Source of the DNA: Verrucomicrobiota bacterium | Lineage (GTDB): Bacteria > Verrucomicrobiota > Verrucomicrobiia > Limisphaerales > UBA9464 | Length of the DNA: 64,000 nucleotides | Assembly (NCBI GenBank): GCA_947471985.1 | Contig: CANIZL010000012.1 | Coordinates: 19,474-83,473 of the forward strand | Direction: 5' to 3' | Shown here: positions 28,506-38,900 of the stretch, in pieces | How positions within the stretch are numbered: position 1 is the first letter of the stretch | Layout of the letters: each line of letters begins with the position of its first letter | The notes under the pieces: generated by a model | What the model was told of the DNA's origin: nothing | The model's input: only the letters and a program-made list of their open reading frames with translations | Database searches by the model: none | Made by a program: the position numbers and the translations under genes

Positions 28506-30164
28506 TCAGGTCGACGCTGCCGCCACCAAGGCGGCCCGCAGCGCCTTTTTATCGATCTTGCCGACACTCGTCCGCGGGATCGCCTCCACGAGCCGGATCT
28601 CCGTCAGCACCGCCCGCTGATGGATCGCTCCGGACTCGATGAAGCCGTGCAGGAACTTCTGCAATTCCCGCGGTGTAACCTGTCCCGCGTGAGCGGGATG
28701 TAGGACCACATCCGCATGGGGCCGTTCGTCCCACTTGGCGTTCGGCACTCCCACGACCGCGACTTCCTTCACCGCTTCGTGCCGGCTCAGGGCATTCTCC
28801 AATTCGAGCGACGAAATCCATTCGCCCCCGATCTTGATGACGTCCTTGAGCCGGTCGGTGATCCGCACATAACCGTCGAGATCGCGGTAGGCGATGTCCC
28901 CGGTGTGCAGCCAGCCGCCGCGCCACAATTCGGCGGAGCGGACCGGATCCAGATGATAGCCCCCGGTCAACCATGGCGCGCGCAGGACCAATTCGCCTAT
29001 CTGATCGCGCCCCGGCGGCAACAGCGTCCCGTTGGCACTCCAGATCCCGGCCTCGACGAGCGGAAGCGGAAAGCCAGTGCGCGAACAAACTTCCAGATCC
29101 GCCTCAGCGTCGGTGTCGGCGCGATCCGGCTTCGGGTGCGCCGACGCCACCACGGGGCACGTTTCCGACATCCCATAACTGCTGAGGAGTCGAATGCCGC
29201 GGGCACGCGCCTGCCGTGCCAGTCCCGCCGGCAACGGGGCGCCGCCCACCACCAGCTTCAGGTTGGACAAATCCACGCCGGCACTTTCCGGATGATTCAA
29301 CAGAAGCTGGAGCACCGTCGGTACCCCATGCGAAATGGTAACCTTGTGCCGGGCGATCAGGCGCAATAACAACGCCGGTTCAAAGCGGCCCGCGTAAACC
29401 TGGGTTAGTCCGAGCAGCGTCGCGAGATACGGAAAACCCCACGCGTGCACGTGGAACATCGGGGTCAACGGCAGATAAACGTCATCACACTGCAACGAGA
29501 GCGGATCGTGGTGGACCGAGAAGTTCAGTCCGAGCGCCAGTGTGTGCAGCACCAGTTGGCGGTGGGTGAAATACACGCCCTTCGGTTCACCCGTAGTGCC
29601 CGTCGTGTAGAACAGCGTGGCCACGGTGTTTTCGTCGAGATCCGGAAAACAGAATTCCGACGACACCCCGGCCAGCAGCGCTTCGTATTCGCCCGCCAGC
29701 GCAATCCCCGGGTCAGCCGGCAGCGCCCCATCGGTCAATGCCACCCACGCCTGCACGTCCGGTAATTGCGGCGCCAGTTGGGCCGCCAGGGGGAGAAAAT
29801 CCGTGTGCACCAGCATCACCGAGTCCGCCGCGTGCCGGATCGTGTACGCAATCTGCTCGGGGGTCAGCCGCACATTCACGGTGTGCAACACCGCCCCCAG
29901 CATCGGCACCGCGAAAAACAACTCCAGATACCGATGACTATCGCAATCCAGCACCCCGACCCGGTCGCCCGGCTTCACCCCCAGGTCCGTGAGCACTCGT
30001 CCCAGTCGATCCACCCGGGCAAGAAATTCCGCGTAGGAATGCTCCCGCAGATCCCGGTAAATAATGCGCTGCCCGCCTGCCCAGTGGCGCACACGGGTCA
30101 GCAGATCACGGATGAGGAGCGGTTGCACCGGGGGGACAACCCAGGCCGAGGCGGGCGTTTTCAT
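28506..30164 (-). CDS. AMP-dependent acyl-CoA ligase (fatty-acid-CoA ligase)
   Basis: LFYTTGTTGEPKGVYFTHRQ, LLSSYGMSET, WLHTGDIAYRDLDGYVRITDRLKDVIKIGGEWIS, PRTSVGKIDKKALR. Confidence 0.93.
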   Translation of the reverse strand: MKTPASAWVVPPVQPLLIRDLLTRVRHWAGGQRIIYRDLREHSYAEFLARVDRLGRVLTDLGVKPGDRVGVLDCDSHRYLELFFAVPMLGAVLHTVNVRLTPEQIAYTIRHAADSVMLVHTDFLPLAAQLAPQLPDVQAWVALTDGALPADPGIALAGEYEALLAGVSSEFCFPDLDENTVATLFYTTGTTGEPKGVYFTHRQLVLHTLALGLNFSVHHDPLSLQCDDVYLPLTPMFHVHAWGFPYLATLLGLTQVYAGRFEPALLLRLIARHKVTISHGVPTVLQLLLNHPESAGVDLSNLKLVVGGAPLPAGLARQARARGIRLLSSYGMSETCPVVASAHPKPDRADTDAEADLEVCSRTGFPLPLVEAGIWSANGTLLPPGRDQIGELVLRAPWLTGGYHLDPVRSAELWRGGWLHTGDIAYRDLDGYVRITDRLKDVIKIGGEWISSLELENALSRHEAVKEVAVVGVPNAKWDERPHADVVLHPAHAGQVTPRELQKFLHGFIESGAIHQRAVLTEIRLVEAIPRTSVGKIDKKALRAALVAAAST

Positions 30165-30264
30165 CTTCTATAAAATGGAACTTGATAAGAATGGGGGCGC
30201 GGCCGTCGATTGCCAAGCCGGGAACCCACTTCGCCGAAACACCGCGCCCGACTGGCGTCTGAAG

Positions 30265-32949
30265 CTACGGCCAGACAAAACCTGCATGCTTCGTCCGCAG
30301 CATCGGCCGGTGTTTGGGATAAATCTTCTCCCGCCAGGCGGGCCAATCGGTGGTGCTATCCAGTCGTTTGCCTTCCGGCAGTTGCAGCCACAACCGCACC
30401 GGCACCAAGCCTTCCGCCACTGTGGGATGCGTCTTGTGCGGGAAACAGTCGCTCAACTTCAACTGCGTCTCCGGTCCCGCCGCGGCTTCCGCCTCCGCAT
30501 CCCCCTCCGCCGTGAGCGGGGGCGTTCCGACATACGTGAGTTTGATCCGGGTTTCGCCCCACAACACGGTGGCGGGGGTCAGTTCGTCCAGCCACGGCAG
30601 GCGGTCCCGCCCGAATTCGTCGAGAAAGGCCGGCAGCAACGCCACGGCCTGAGCGTCCTTCGCCAAAGTCAGGCCGCGGAAGGCGCGCGCGAGGGATCGC
30701 TTCATGGCGGCGGCATCCAACGCGGGCAATTCCAACTCCGGCAGCGCCCGGCGGGCACAGGCCGCGCGCGCCAGGAACTGTCGCACGCCGTGATCGAGAT
30801 TCGGCAACTCAAACCAGCCCCGCGCCGCCGCATCGGCGAGACACGCGCCCGAGGCCATCGGATCCACTTCCCGCTGATGCTCCTGTCCAATGACCAAATC
30901 CAAAAAGCGCCGCACCCGCACCGCCGCGACCCGCTTGTGGGTGCGATCATAGAGATGCTCGACCGTCTCCTGAATGTGCTGCGGAAACATTTCGGACAAC
31001 CACTCGGGCTTCACTGCCGTCGCGTGGCTCAGCAAAGTGAGGGCTCCATTGCGCCCACTGATCTCCCGGATGTGGGCATACACCAACAGCGGCGATTCCG
31101 TCACCACCGTCTCGCGCGCGAGCGTGCCAACGCGCCCTTCCGTAAGTCGACAATCCAAAGTTCCGGTGCTCGTTCGCTGCGCCAATTGATCGGCAAATCC
31201 CGCCAACAAACAGCGCTCCAAGGCATCCGGGGCGGATCGCATCTCCCCATCCGTGCCCGGTCCCGCTCCCGGCGCCGTCGTTGCCGGCTCCGATCGATGC
31301 AGTCGCTCCCGTTCCGCCACCTGCATCAGATGCCGATAGGTTTCGTCGACCTGACGGGCCGTCTGGGCGTGGATGCCGATCCGACGGCAGGCGTCGACGC
31401 TGAAGTTCTGATTTTTGGCGTACTGCTGGGCCCGCAGGAGCGTGTAAAAATCACTCGCCGCACTACCCTCGAAAAGTTCGCGAGCCTCCTTCAAATGGGC
31501 GTCGTCCCGACCCAGCCGCATCAGCAGATCCCGCCCGCTCACCAACGCCGCGCACAGCGCCGCTGCGGGAACACAATTTCGGGTCGACGCCTCCACCAGC
31601 ATCCGCGCATACCGGGGATGCATCGGCAGGCGCAGCATCTGACGGCCGACAGGGGTTAGATCCGACTCCGACGTAGCAGGAAGCGGGACTTCCGTTGCGG
31701 GCCGCAAGGCTCCCAAGGTCCGCAACAACCGCTCCGCCCGCTCCACTGCGGCCCGGTCAGGACGATCCAGCCAATCGAAATCCGCCGCCCGCCGAATACC
31801 CAGGGAGTGGAGCAACAAGACCACTTCCGCCAAATCGGCCCGTTGAATCTCCGGCGTGTTCTTGGAAGCGCGGTTCAAGTGACCGCTCTCCGTCCACAAG
31901 CGCCAGCACGTGCCCGGCGCCGTTCGACCGGCGCGACCCGCGCGCTGATCCGCACTCGCCCGGCTGATCTCCTCCACCAGCAGCGTCTGAATGCCGCGCT
32001 CGGCATCGTATCGGGCCACCCGCGCCAGCCCGCCATCCACTACGTGGCGGATGCCATCGATGGTGATCGATGTCTCTGCGACATTCGTGGCCACCACGAC
32101 CTTGCGCACCGGATGCGGTTGAAACGCCCGATCCTGCTCCTCCATGGGCAGATCGCCGTGCAGGGGAATATAGGCCACGCGTTCGCCGAGCGACGCGGCG
32201 CGCAAGGCACTGATGGTGGCGTTGATTTCCGCCATGCCGGGCATGAACACCAACACATCGCCGTCCCAACCCTGCGCCACGATCGCCTCGACCGCTTCCG
32301 CCGCCAATTCGGTCCGGGGCCGTTCATCCGCGTAATCAGCCCAGCGCACCTCCACCGGAAAGGCGCGTCCCTCGGAGACCAGAATCGGTGCCGCCGGAAC
32401 AGATCCGTCCGCGGCTGTCTCCCCCGTTCCCGCCGCCAAATACCGCGCCACCGGCTCGGCTTCAAGCGTCGCCGACATCACCAGCAGCTTAAGGTCCGGC
32501 CGGCGTTCGCGCTGAATGCGCTTGGCCAAGGCTAGAGACACGTCGCTGAGCAGATTGCGTTCGTGAAATTCATCGAACACCAGGCACCCGATGTCCGCCA
32601 AATCCGGATCATCCTGCAGCCAACGCAGCAGCACACCCTCCGTGATAAAACAGATCCGCGTTCCTTGGCTGGTGCGATCTTCGAAGCGGATCTGGTATCC
32701 CACCTCGCCGCCCACTCGCGCATTGCGTTCCCACGCGACGCGCGTCGCCACGGTTCGCGCGGCCACGCGGCGGGGTTGGAGCACGACGATCTGCCGCGTG
32801 CCGGCCAGGCCGGCATCCAGCAGCATTTGGGGCACCTGCGTGGTTTTACCGGAGCCGGTCGCCGCGACCAGCACCAACTGATTGCCGGTCGTCAGGAGGC
32901 GGACGATGTCGGCATGAAGTTGCCAGACAGGGAGCGCAAGGTTCGGCAC
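30265..32949 (-). CDS. hrpB: ATP-dependent helicase HrpB
   Basis: LVLVAATGSGKTTQVPQMLLDAG, DEFHERNL, ATNVAETSITIDGIRHVVDGG, QRAGRAGRTAPGTCWRLW; HrpB-type C-terminus. Confidence 0.92.
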   Translation of the reverse strand: MPNLALPVWQLHADIVRLLTTGNQLVLVAATGSGKTTQVPQMLLDAGLAGTRQIVVLQPRRVAARTVATRVAWERNARVGGEVGYQIRFEDRTSQGTRICFITEGVLLRWLQDDPDLADIGCLVFDEFHERNLLSDVSLALAKRIQRERRPDLKLLVMSATLEAEPVARYLAAGTGETAADGSVPAAPILVSEGRAFPVEVRWADYADERPRTELAAEAVEAIVAQGWDGDVLVFMPGMAEINATISALRAASLGERVAYIPLHGDLPMEEQDRAFQPHPVRKVVVATNVAETSITIDGIRHVVDGGLARVARYDAERGIQTLLVEEISRASADQRAGRAGRTAPGTCWRLWTESGHLNRASKNTPEIQRADLAEVVLLLHSLGIRRAADFDWLDRPDRAAVERAERLLRTLGALRPATEVPLPATSESDLTPVGRQMLRLPMHPRYARMLVEASTRNCVPAAALCAALVSGRDLLMRLGRDDAHLKEARELFEGSAASDFYTLLRAQQYAKNQNFSVDACRRIGIHAQTARQVDETYRHLMQVAERERLHRSEPATTAPGAGPGTDGEMRSAPDALERCLLAGFADQLAQRTSTGTLDCRLTEGRVGTLARETVVTESPLLVYAHIREISGRNGALTLLSHATAVKPEWLSEMFPQHIQETVEHLYDRTHKRVAAVRVRRFLDLVIGQEHQREVDPMASGACLADAAARGWFELPNLDHGVRQFLARAACARRALPELELPALDAAAMKRSLARAFRGLTLAKDAQAVALLPAFLDEFGRDRLPWLDELTPATVLWGETRIKLTYVGTPPLTAEGDAEAEAAAGPETQLKLSDCFPHKTHPTVAEGLVPVRLWLQLPEGKRLDSTTDWPAWREKIYPKHRPMLRTKHAGFVWP

Positions 32950-32965
32950 GGGAAGGGAACGAAGA

Positions 32966-33262
32966 TCAGCGCGGGCTGAGCCAGAGCAGCAAGCCGAGGG
33001 TGATGATGGAAACCACCGCCATCACGCCGGACGGCATGATCTTTTTGGTGGAGGCATAGCGCACCGTGAAGAGCACCATGAGAAAACCGGCCACGGCCTG
33101 GGCCGCGAGGACGGGCAACTTGCCCAGTGCCACGAGCACCAGCGGCACCGCGCAGGCGGCCGACATGATCAGGGACACCTTGCTTTTCGCCTTCAGGAAC
33201 CCCATCAGCCCGCCCACCACAATCAGGGCGGTATAAACCCAAACGACGGTAATCGCATTCAT
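32966..33262 (-). CDS. TMEM14/UPF0136-like small membrane protein
   Basis: 98 aa, MNAITVVWVYTALIVVGGLMGFLKAKSKVSLIMSAAC..., three-four TM segments. Confidence 0.65.
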   Translation of the reverse strand: MNAITVVWVYTALIVVGGLMGFLKAKSKVSLIMSAACAVPLVLVALGKLPVLAAQAVAGFLMVLFTVRYASTKKIMPSGVMAVVSIITLGLLLWLSPR

Positions 33263-33439
33263 GCCGCCCACCATGGCGGTTTTGTTCCGCGGGGAAAGCG
33301 CAGACATCCGTCGGTTCCCCGCTTCCCTTCGGCGTCTACCTTCCATCGTCCGCATGAGCCGCATCACCGGTAATTCGGAGGATTTTGACGTTGACGCACC
33401 CGGCGCCTGACGGAGGCTGCCCGAAGTCGGCTGTTCATC

Positions 33440-34234
<795 letters not shown>

Positions 34235-34293
34235 TCTCCAGTTCCCCGTTCCCATCCGGTAGCACCGTCCCCGAAGGTAGGACGATCAGCAAC

Positions 34294-34470
34294 TCACTGG
34301 CGCTGATCCATCCACCAGATGATGCCGCCGAGCAAGGCGGAGAACAGCGCGCCCACGAACAAGGCAGCCATCAACTGACGTTGACGCTTCAGCTTCACCC
34401 CGCGGCCCTGACCGGGCAGCAGGTAGTAGCGGTGTTCATCCGGATTCTTTGGTTTACCCCAACCGAACAT
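34294..34470 (-). CDS. Small (58 aa) single-pass membrane protein
   Basis: MFGWGKPKNPDEHRYYLLPGQGRGVKLKRQRQLMAALFVGALFSALLGGIIWWMDQRQ. Confidence 0.5.
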   Translation of the reverse strand: MFGWGKPKNPDEHRYYLLPGQGRGVKLKRQRQLMAALFVGALFSALLGGIIWWMDQRQ

Positions 34471-34586
34471 GATTACAGGCCTGTAACTTGGCGTCCCGGA
34501 CCCACCCGACGCAAACCGAAGCGCAGCAGCCGAAAACGGTGAACCGCCCCCATCCGAAGCCGACTCCCCAGTCCAACGCGCCCCAA

Positions 34587-35060
34587 AAAGCGAACCTGCC
34601 ACCCCATTCACAACTGGGCCAAATAGGGAGCCTGCCCCAATCTGCGGCACTGCCGGATAGTGAACCTGCCCCAATCTTCGCGCCCCTCTACCCAACCCCA
34701 ACGGGCCGCCATCCCATAGCCTTGGGAGTCGCCCGGGCATCCCCGCCTCCGCCGGACCCGGAGCTCAACGGGGCACAATAACGAACCTGGCACTCCATTC
34801 GCGGCCGAGCCCAATGGGGAGCCTGGCACCATCTACGGCACCCGCAGAACGGTGATCCTGCCCCCACGCATAGGCCGCCCCAATCCCAACGGGATGGAAT
34901 CCTTCAGCCCGGGGTTGCGCGCCTCGCGCTACCCCGGGTTTAAGCCCCCCAATAGCCCCAACCCCATCGGGGTTGAATCAAAAGGCGCCCCCCCGATCAA
35001 AGCCGACCGCGCCCAATAGGGAGCCTGCCCCCATCTCCGGCACTGACGGATGGCGAACCG
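34587..35060. repeat. Degenerate tandem array of ~190-200 bp units (three copies of a conserved block)
   Basis: Blocks at 34587-34676, 34777-34867 and 35003-35060 share ...GCGAACCTGCC.CTCCATTC...GCCCAATAGGGAGCCTGCCCCCATCTNCGGCACTGNCGGATNGTGAACCTGCCCC. Confidence 0.75.
34883..34974. repeat. Triple-hairpin palindromic element
   Basis: ATCCC-AAC-GGGAT (34883-34895); CCCGGGGT-T-GCGCG-CCT-CGCGC-T-ACCCCGGG (34908-34938); AACCCC-ATC-GGGGTT (34960-34974). Confidence 0.75.
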
Positions 35061-35101
35061 AATTGCGTCGGGGCGCGGGAGGGCTCCAAAGTACGGCCCC
35101 A

Positions 35102-35818
35102 ATGGCTTGGGAAATTGTTCCGCAGAAAGATACCACCACGTTGGTCGAGGCCGTCGCCAGCGCGTGGAAGGATTGGATCCACTTCGGTGCCGGCACCGGT
35201 CGCCGTCGTTCCGTCGCTCTGGGGGGCGGGCGGGTGTTCGGGCGTTTCCTCGAGACCGCCGCCCGCTTGCTGGCGCCCGAGCGCGCCGGCCTCGACGAGC
35301 TGGATTTCTTTTGGGGCGATGAGCGGTGCGTGCCACCCGATTCCGACGACAGCAACTTCCGGCTCGGTCGGGAGCGCTTTCTGCAGCCTCTGGGCATTTC
35401 CGCCCAGCAGATCCATCGCCTCCGCGGCGAGGCCATGCCCGAGGAAGCCGCCCGGGCGGCGGAAGTCGTGCTCCGGGTCGCCACCGGTACGCGCGCCGGA
35501 CAAATCCCGGAGCTGGATCTGGTGTTTCTCGGTCTCGGCGAGGACGGACACGTCGCGTCGCTGTTTCCGGAGGCGCCCGCGGAAGTCACGGATTCAACCG
35601 CGGTCTTTCTGCCCGTGATCGGTCCCAAGCCGCCGCCGCAACGCTTAACCTTGAGTTATCCGATGCTGGCCCGGGCACGCGAGGTCTGGGTGATCGCCTC
35701 CGGGGCCGGCAAGGTGGACGCCTTGCGCGAAAGTCTACGCGACGGCGGAACCACGCCCTTGGCCCGCGTCCTCCGCGAACGGGCACAGACCCGGATCTAC
35801 ACCGACATCCAGAGCTGA
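35102..35818 (+). CDS. pgl: 6-phosphogluconolactonase
   Basis: VALGGGRVFGRFLE, LDFFWGDERCVPPDSDDSNFRLGRE, DLVFLGLGEDGHVASLFP, RLTLSYPML. Confidence 0.9.
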   Translation: MAWEIVPQKDTTTLVEAVASAWKDWIHFGAGTGRRRSVALGGGRVFGRFLETAARLLAPERAGLDELDFFWGDERCVPPDSDDSNFRLGRERFLQPLGISAQQIHRLRGEAMPEEAARAAEVVLRVATGTRAGQIPELDLVFLGLGEDGHVASLFPEAPAEVTDSTAVFLPVIGPKPPPQRLTLSYPMLARAREVWVIASGAGKVDALRESLRDGGTTPLARVLRERAQTRIYTDIQS

Positions 35819-35876
35819 AGCTCGGACGGGCTCCACCGGTCGACCGCGGATCGCCATCGCGAATCCGGGTACCCCG

Positions 35877-37409
35877 TTATTGCCGGTTTACTTGCAGGGC
35901 GAACAACCGTCGTGCGCTGGCGACGTACAACGTTCCGTTGGCCGCCACGGCGGTCGCACTGGTGGGCGCGCCCAATTCCACGCGCTGCAACACCTTCTTT
36001 TCCCGGCTCGCCGCGAAGATCCAGAAGTCTCCGCGCCGCGTTCCCACATACACCTTGCCGTCCGCCACCAACGCCGACGCCCAGATCTCCCCCGCCAACT
36101 CGTGCGTCCAAACCACCGCTCCCGTCTTCGCATCGGTGCAGTGCAGGACCCGCTGGGAATCGGTGCTGAAAACCAAACCCTCGGCCGGATCCAGCGCCGG
36201 CGTGGCCATGGTGTGCCGGCCCAGATCGTAGGACCACACCACCGCGTTGGTGCCCAGATCCCCGGTGCCAGCCGGTTGAAAGCACTTCAACCACGCCGCG
36301 TTCTTGCCCCAGAACCAATCGCCCCCCCCCGTCGCATACACCCGGCCGTCCAACACCACCGGCATGCCATAGATGTTCGCCGGCCCCATCGCGCGATTGT
36401 TCAGGTAGGGATGCGGGTCGTCCGTGGTCGCCGTGGGATCAAAGCGGAACTGCCAGCGCTTCTTCAATTTCAAAACCAGTCCCTTCCCGGCCTGTGTGTC
36501 CGCCGGCAGCGGATCGAAGCCATAGAGAATCCCATTGCCGCCCGCGAAGACGATGGTGTCGCGGCCATCGACGCGCCCGAACGCGGGCGACGACCACGTG
36601 CAATGAAACGTATCCGCGCCCATGCCTTCCGCATCGACCGCCAGCAGCTGGCCGGTGCGTTTATCGACCACCACCAGACTCGGCGCCTGCGGCCGGCGGA
36701 TGACCTTATGGGTATTGTCCACGCCATTGCCGCTGTTGAGATACAGGTGCTGCCCCAGGATTAGCGGCGAACAGTGGATCGCATCATGCGGCCAGATCCC
36801 CACGGCGGGATCGTTCTTGAGATCAAATTTCCAGAGGATGTCCGCGTCCAGCGGCCCGACCTGATGCGGCGTGGCCGGGGCATTGGTGCCGCGCGGGGTG
36901 TAATACGCACCTTCGGTGAGGAACGGTCCGTCGTTGCCGTTCGCCATCCCCCGCGCATCGAGACACAGCAGGGCGCCCCGGTTGTCGACCACATAAACGC
37001 GCTCGCCTTCGACCGTGACCGGCGACGACATGCCGGTCTTGGGCCAGTCCATGTAGATGTCCTCCTCCTGCTTGGGGACGACGAGTTGCCACAGCAATTT
37101 CCCGGTGGCTTCGTCCAGACACAACATCACCCCGCGATCCCCCACGTGCGCCGGATCCCGGGGATGCTCATTGTTGGTGCCAATGTAGACCCGGCCGCCG
37201 GCGACGACCGGCGTGCCGTGCCCGTCCCCGCCCAATTCGGCCGACCACTTCACGTTTCGGCCGGTGGCGGGATCGAACTCCCCGGGCAATCCCCGCTCGG
37301 GGGACGCCATGTTGCGGGACCAAGCCTGGCCGAACTGGGCCCAATCACCCGCGTTCACCGTCGCCCCGACGCAGCCGCCTAAAAGAATCCACCAAGAGAG
37401 GAATTTCAT
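35877..37409 (-). CDS. PQQ-binding-like beta-propeller repeat protein
   Basis: Repeated propeller motifs (LWQLVVPKQ, GRVYVVDNRGALLCLDA, VVWTHELAGEIWASALVADGKVYVGTRRG), signal peptide. Confidence 0.88.
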   Translation of the reverse strand: MKFLSWWILLGGCVGATVNAGDWAQFGQAWSRNMASPERGLPGEFDPATGRNVKWSAELGGDGHGTPVVAGGRVYIGTNNEHPRDPAHVGDRGVMLCLDEATGKLLWQLVVPKQEEDIYMDWPKTGMSSPVTVEGERVYVVDNRGALLCLDARGMANGNDGPFLTEGAYYTPRGTNAPATPHQVGPLDADILWKFDLKNDPAVGIWPHDAIHCSPLILGQHLYLNSGNGVDNTHKVIRRPQAPSLVVVDKRTGQLLAVDAEGMGADTFHCTWSSPAFGRVDGRDTIVFAGGNGILYGFDPLPADTQAGKGLVLKLKKRWQFRFDPTATTDDPHPYLNNRAMGPANIYGMPVVLDGRVYATGGGDWFWGKNAAWLKCFQPAGTGDLGTNAVVWSYDLGRHTMATPALDPAEGLVFSTDSQRVLHCTDAKTGAVVWTHELAGEIWASALVADGKVYVGTRRGDFWIFAASREKKVLQRVELGAPTSATAVAANGTLYVASARRLFALQVNRQ

Positions 37410-37418
37410 CGCGCAGTC

Positions 37419-38744
37419 CTATTTTCCGTTTCCGATTTTCTTCGCCGTCCGCAAGTGCACGTCCGCAAAATCCAGGAACGCCGCCCAATCGACGGCGTTC
37501 ATGGAATGCTTGCCCGGGCGGACGAAATAACCGAGGCGGCTCTTCACCAGTTCCCCTTCGGGCGGCGGACTGGTGGCATCGCAGCCTCCGGCGCCGAGCA
37601 GGCGGTAGACGGATTCGGCCCCCCGCAACACTTCGAATTGTCCCACCGGATTTGCCCAGGTGTCCTCGGTCGCGTTGCTGAGCAGAACCGGCCGCGGCGC
37701 CATCAGGGCCACGAGCGCGTTCTGATCGAACGGCAGGCGGGAGGGATCGTCATTGAACTCCTTGTAACGGGCGTTGAACCAATGCGGGAAGGCAGTGTTG
37801 ATCCGCTTCACCGATTCACCCACCACGCCGCGGCTGGGGGCAGTGCCGCCACAGCCAGCCTGGCACGGAATGGCCAGGGCGATCCGTTCATCAAAGGCGG
37901 CCGCCAACAAGGCCGTCTTGCCGTTGCGCGAGTGCCCCACCACCGCAATGCCGTGCGGATCCACCCGGCGATCGGTCACCAGATAGTCCACGCAGCGCTG
38001 CAGGCCCCACGCCCACGCCGCAATCGTACCGCGATCCGCCGTCGGGTTCGTCACACCCATCAATCCCGCCTGCCAGTGATAAACCCCGTCCGAGACCTCC
38101 GCCCGATCGGAATCAATATCCGCCGTGGCGATCGTCGCAAACCCGTACCCACGATCAATGATGGTCTCCAACGGCCAGTCCTGCGCCTGGCGGCCCCGCG
38201 CCGACTCGGTGGCGTGGCCATCCGGGCACCCGGGACAGTTTGAGCGGACCCAGCCGCGACCGAGCGGAATGCGCGGATCCGAATGCACCGCGTGATTGCC
38301 GCAGAAATTCAGCGAGAGAAAGAGCGGTACCGGCCCGGGCACGTTGCGGGGCGTCACCAGCATCAGGTCCAACTGTGGCGAATCCGCATCGAAGGTCAGC
38401 GTGAGCGTCGTCAGGATCGCCTTGCCGCCGAGGAAATCGAGATGTTCCCCCGTGATCCGCGCCGAGAATTGCGAGGGCTTCGCCGGAAGCGTCCCGTACA
38501 TGTAGTGTTGGAACAGCGCCTTCAATTCGGGACGACGCCGGCGGGTCCATTCCTGCGGGGTGGTCGCCTTCCGGCCATCGAGGCCCACCAGGGGGTCAGG
38601 AAGTCCAGGGTTGGCAGGCAGTTTGGCGAACTCGGGGAAAACCGATGGGGCCGCCCTTCCGGCGGGAGCCGACGAAACCACCAAGGCCGTGACCAACAGC
38701 CACGGCTTCACAGAGAAAACACCACGGAGAGACATCCCCGCCAA
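37419..38744 (-). CDS. Secreted alpha/beta hydrolase, glucuronoyl esterase (CE15)-like
   Basis: GIAVVGHSRNGKTALLAAAFDERIALAIPCQAGCGG, LMAPRPVLLSNATEDTWANP; signal peptide. Confidence 0.78.
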   Translation of the reverse strand: MAGMSLRGVFSVKPWLLVTALVVSSAPAGRAAPSVFPEFAKLPANPGLPDPLVGLDGRKATTPQEWTRRRRPELKALFQHYMYGTLPAKPSQFSARITGEHLDFLGGKAILTTLTLTFDADSPQLDLMLVTPRNVPGPVPLFLSLNFCGNHAVHSDPRIPLGRGWVRSNCPGCPDGHATESARGRQAQDWPLETIIDRGYGFATIATADIDSDRAEVSDGVYHWQAGLMGVTNPTADRGTIAAWAWGLQRCVDYLVTDRRVDPHGIAVVGHSRNGKTALLAAAFDERIALAIPCQAGCGGTAPSRGVVGESVKRINTAFPHWFNARYKEFNDDPSRLPFDQNALVALMAPRPVLLSNATEDTWANPVGQFEVLRGAESVYRLLGAGGCDATSPPPEGELVKSRLGYFVRPGKHSMNAVDWAAFLDFADVHLRTAKKIGNGK

Positions 38745-38900
38745 ACTGCCCCGCCAGCCTCACTCAGGGAAGGCTTTTGTCGGCCGAACGGGCCCCGGGA
38801 TCCGCGTCAAAACGGGCCGCATCTCCGATCCCGCATGGCCCGGGAAACCCGGAACCAAGTTTGACCGCGGCGTTTTCCCTGCTCTTTTGGAGCCCGTCGG

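Noticed and set aside
34591-34862. CRISPR-like array suggested by 34-36 bp motif spacing
   Set aside because: Motifs are short and degenerate, the intervening sequences are themselves repeated between units (unlike unique spacers), and no cas genes are present in the window.
34973-35101. N-terminal extension of pgl into the repeat array
   Set aside because: Extension is encoded by repeat-array copy C; the ATG at 35102 gives a normal 6-phosphogluconolactonase N-terminus.
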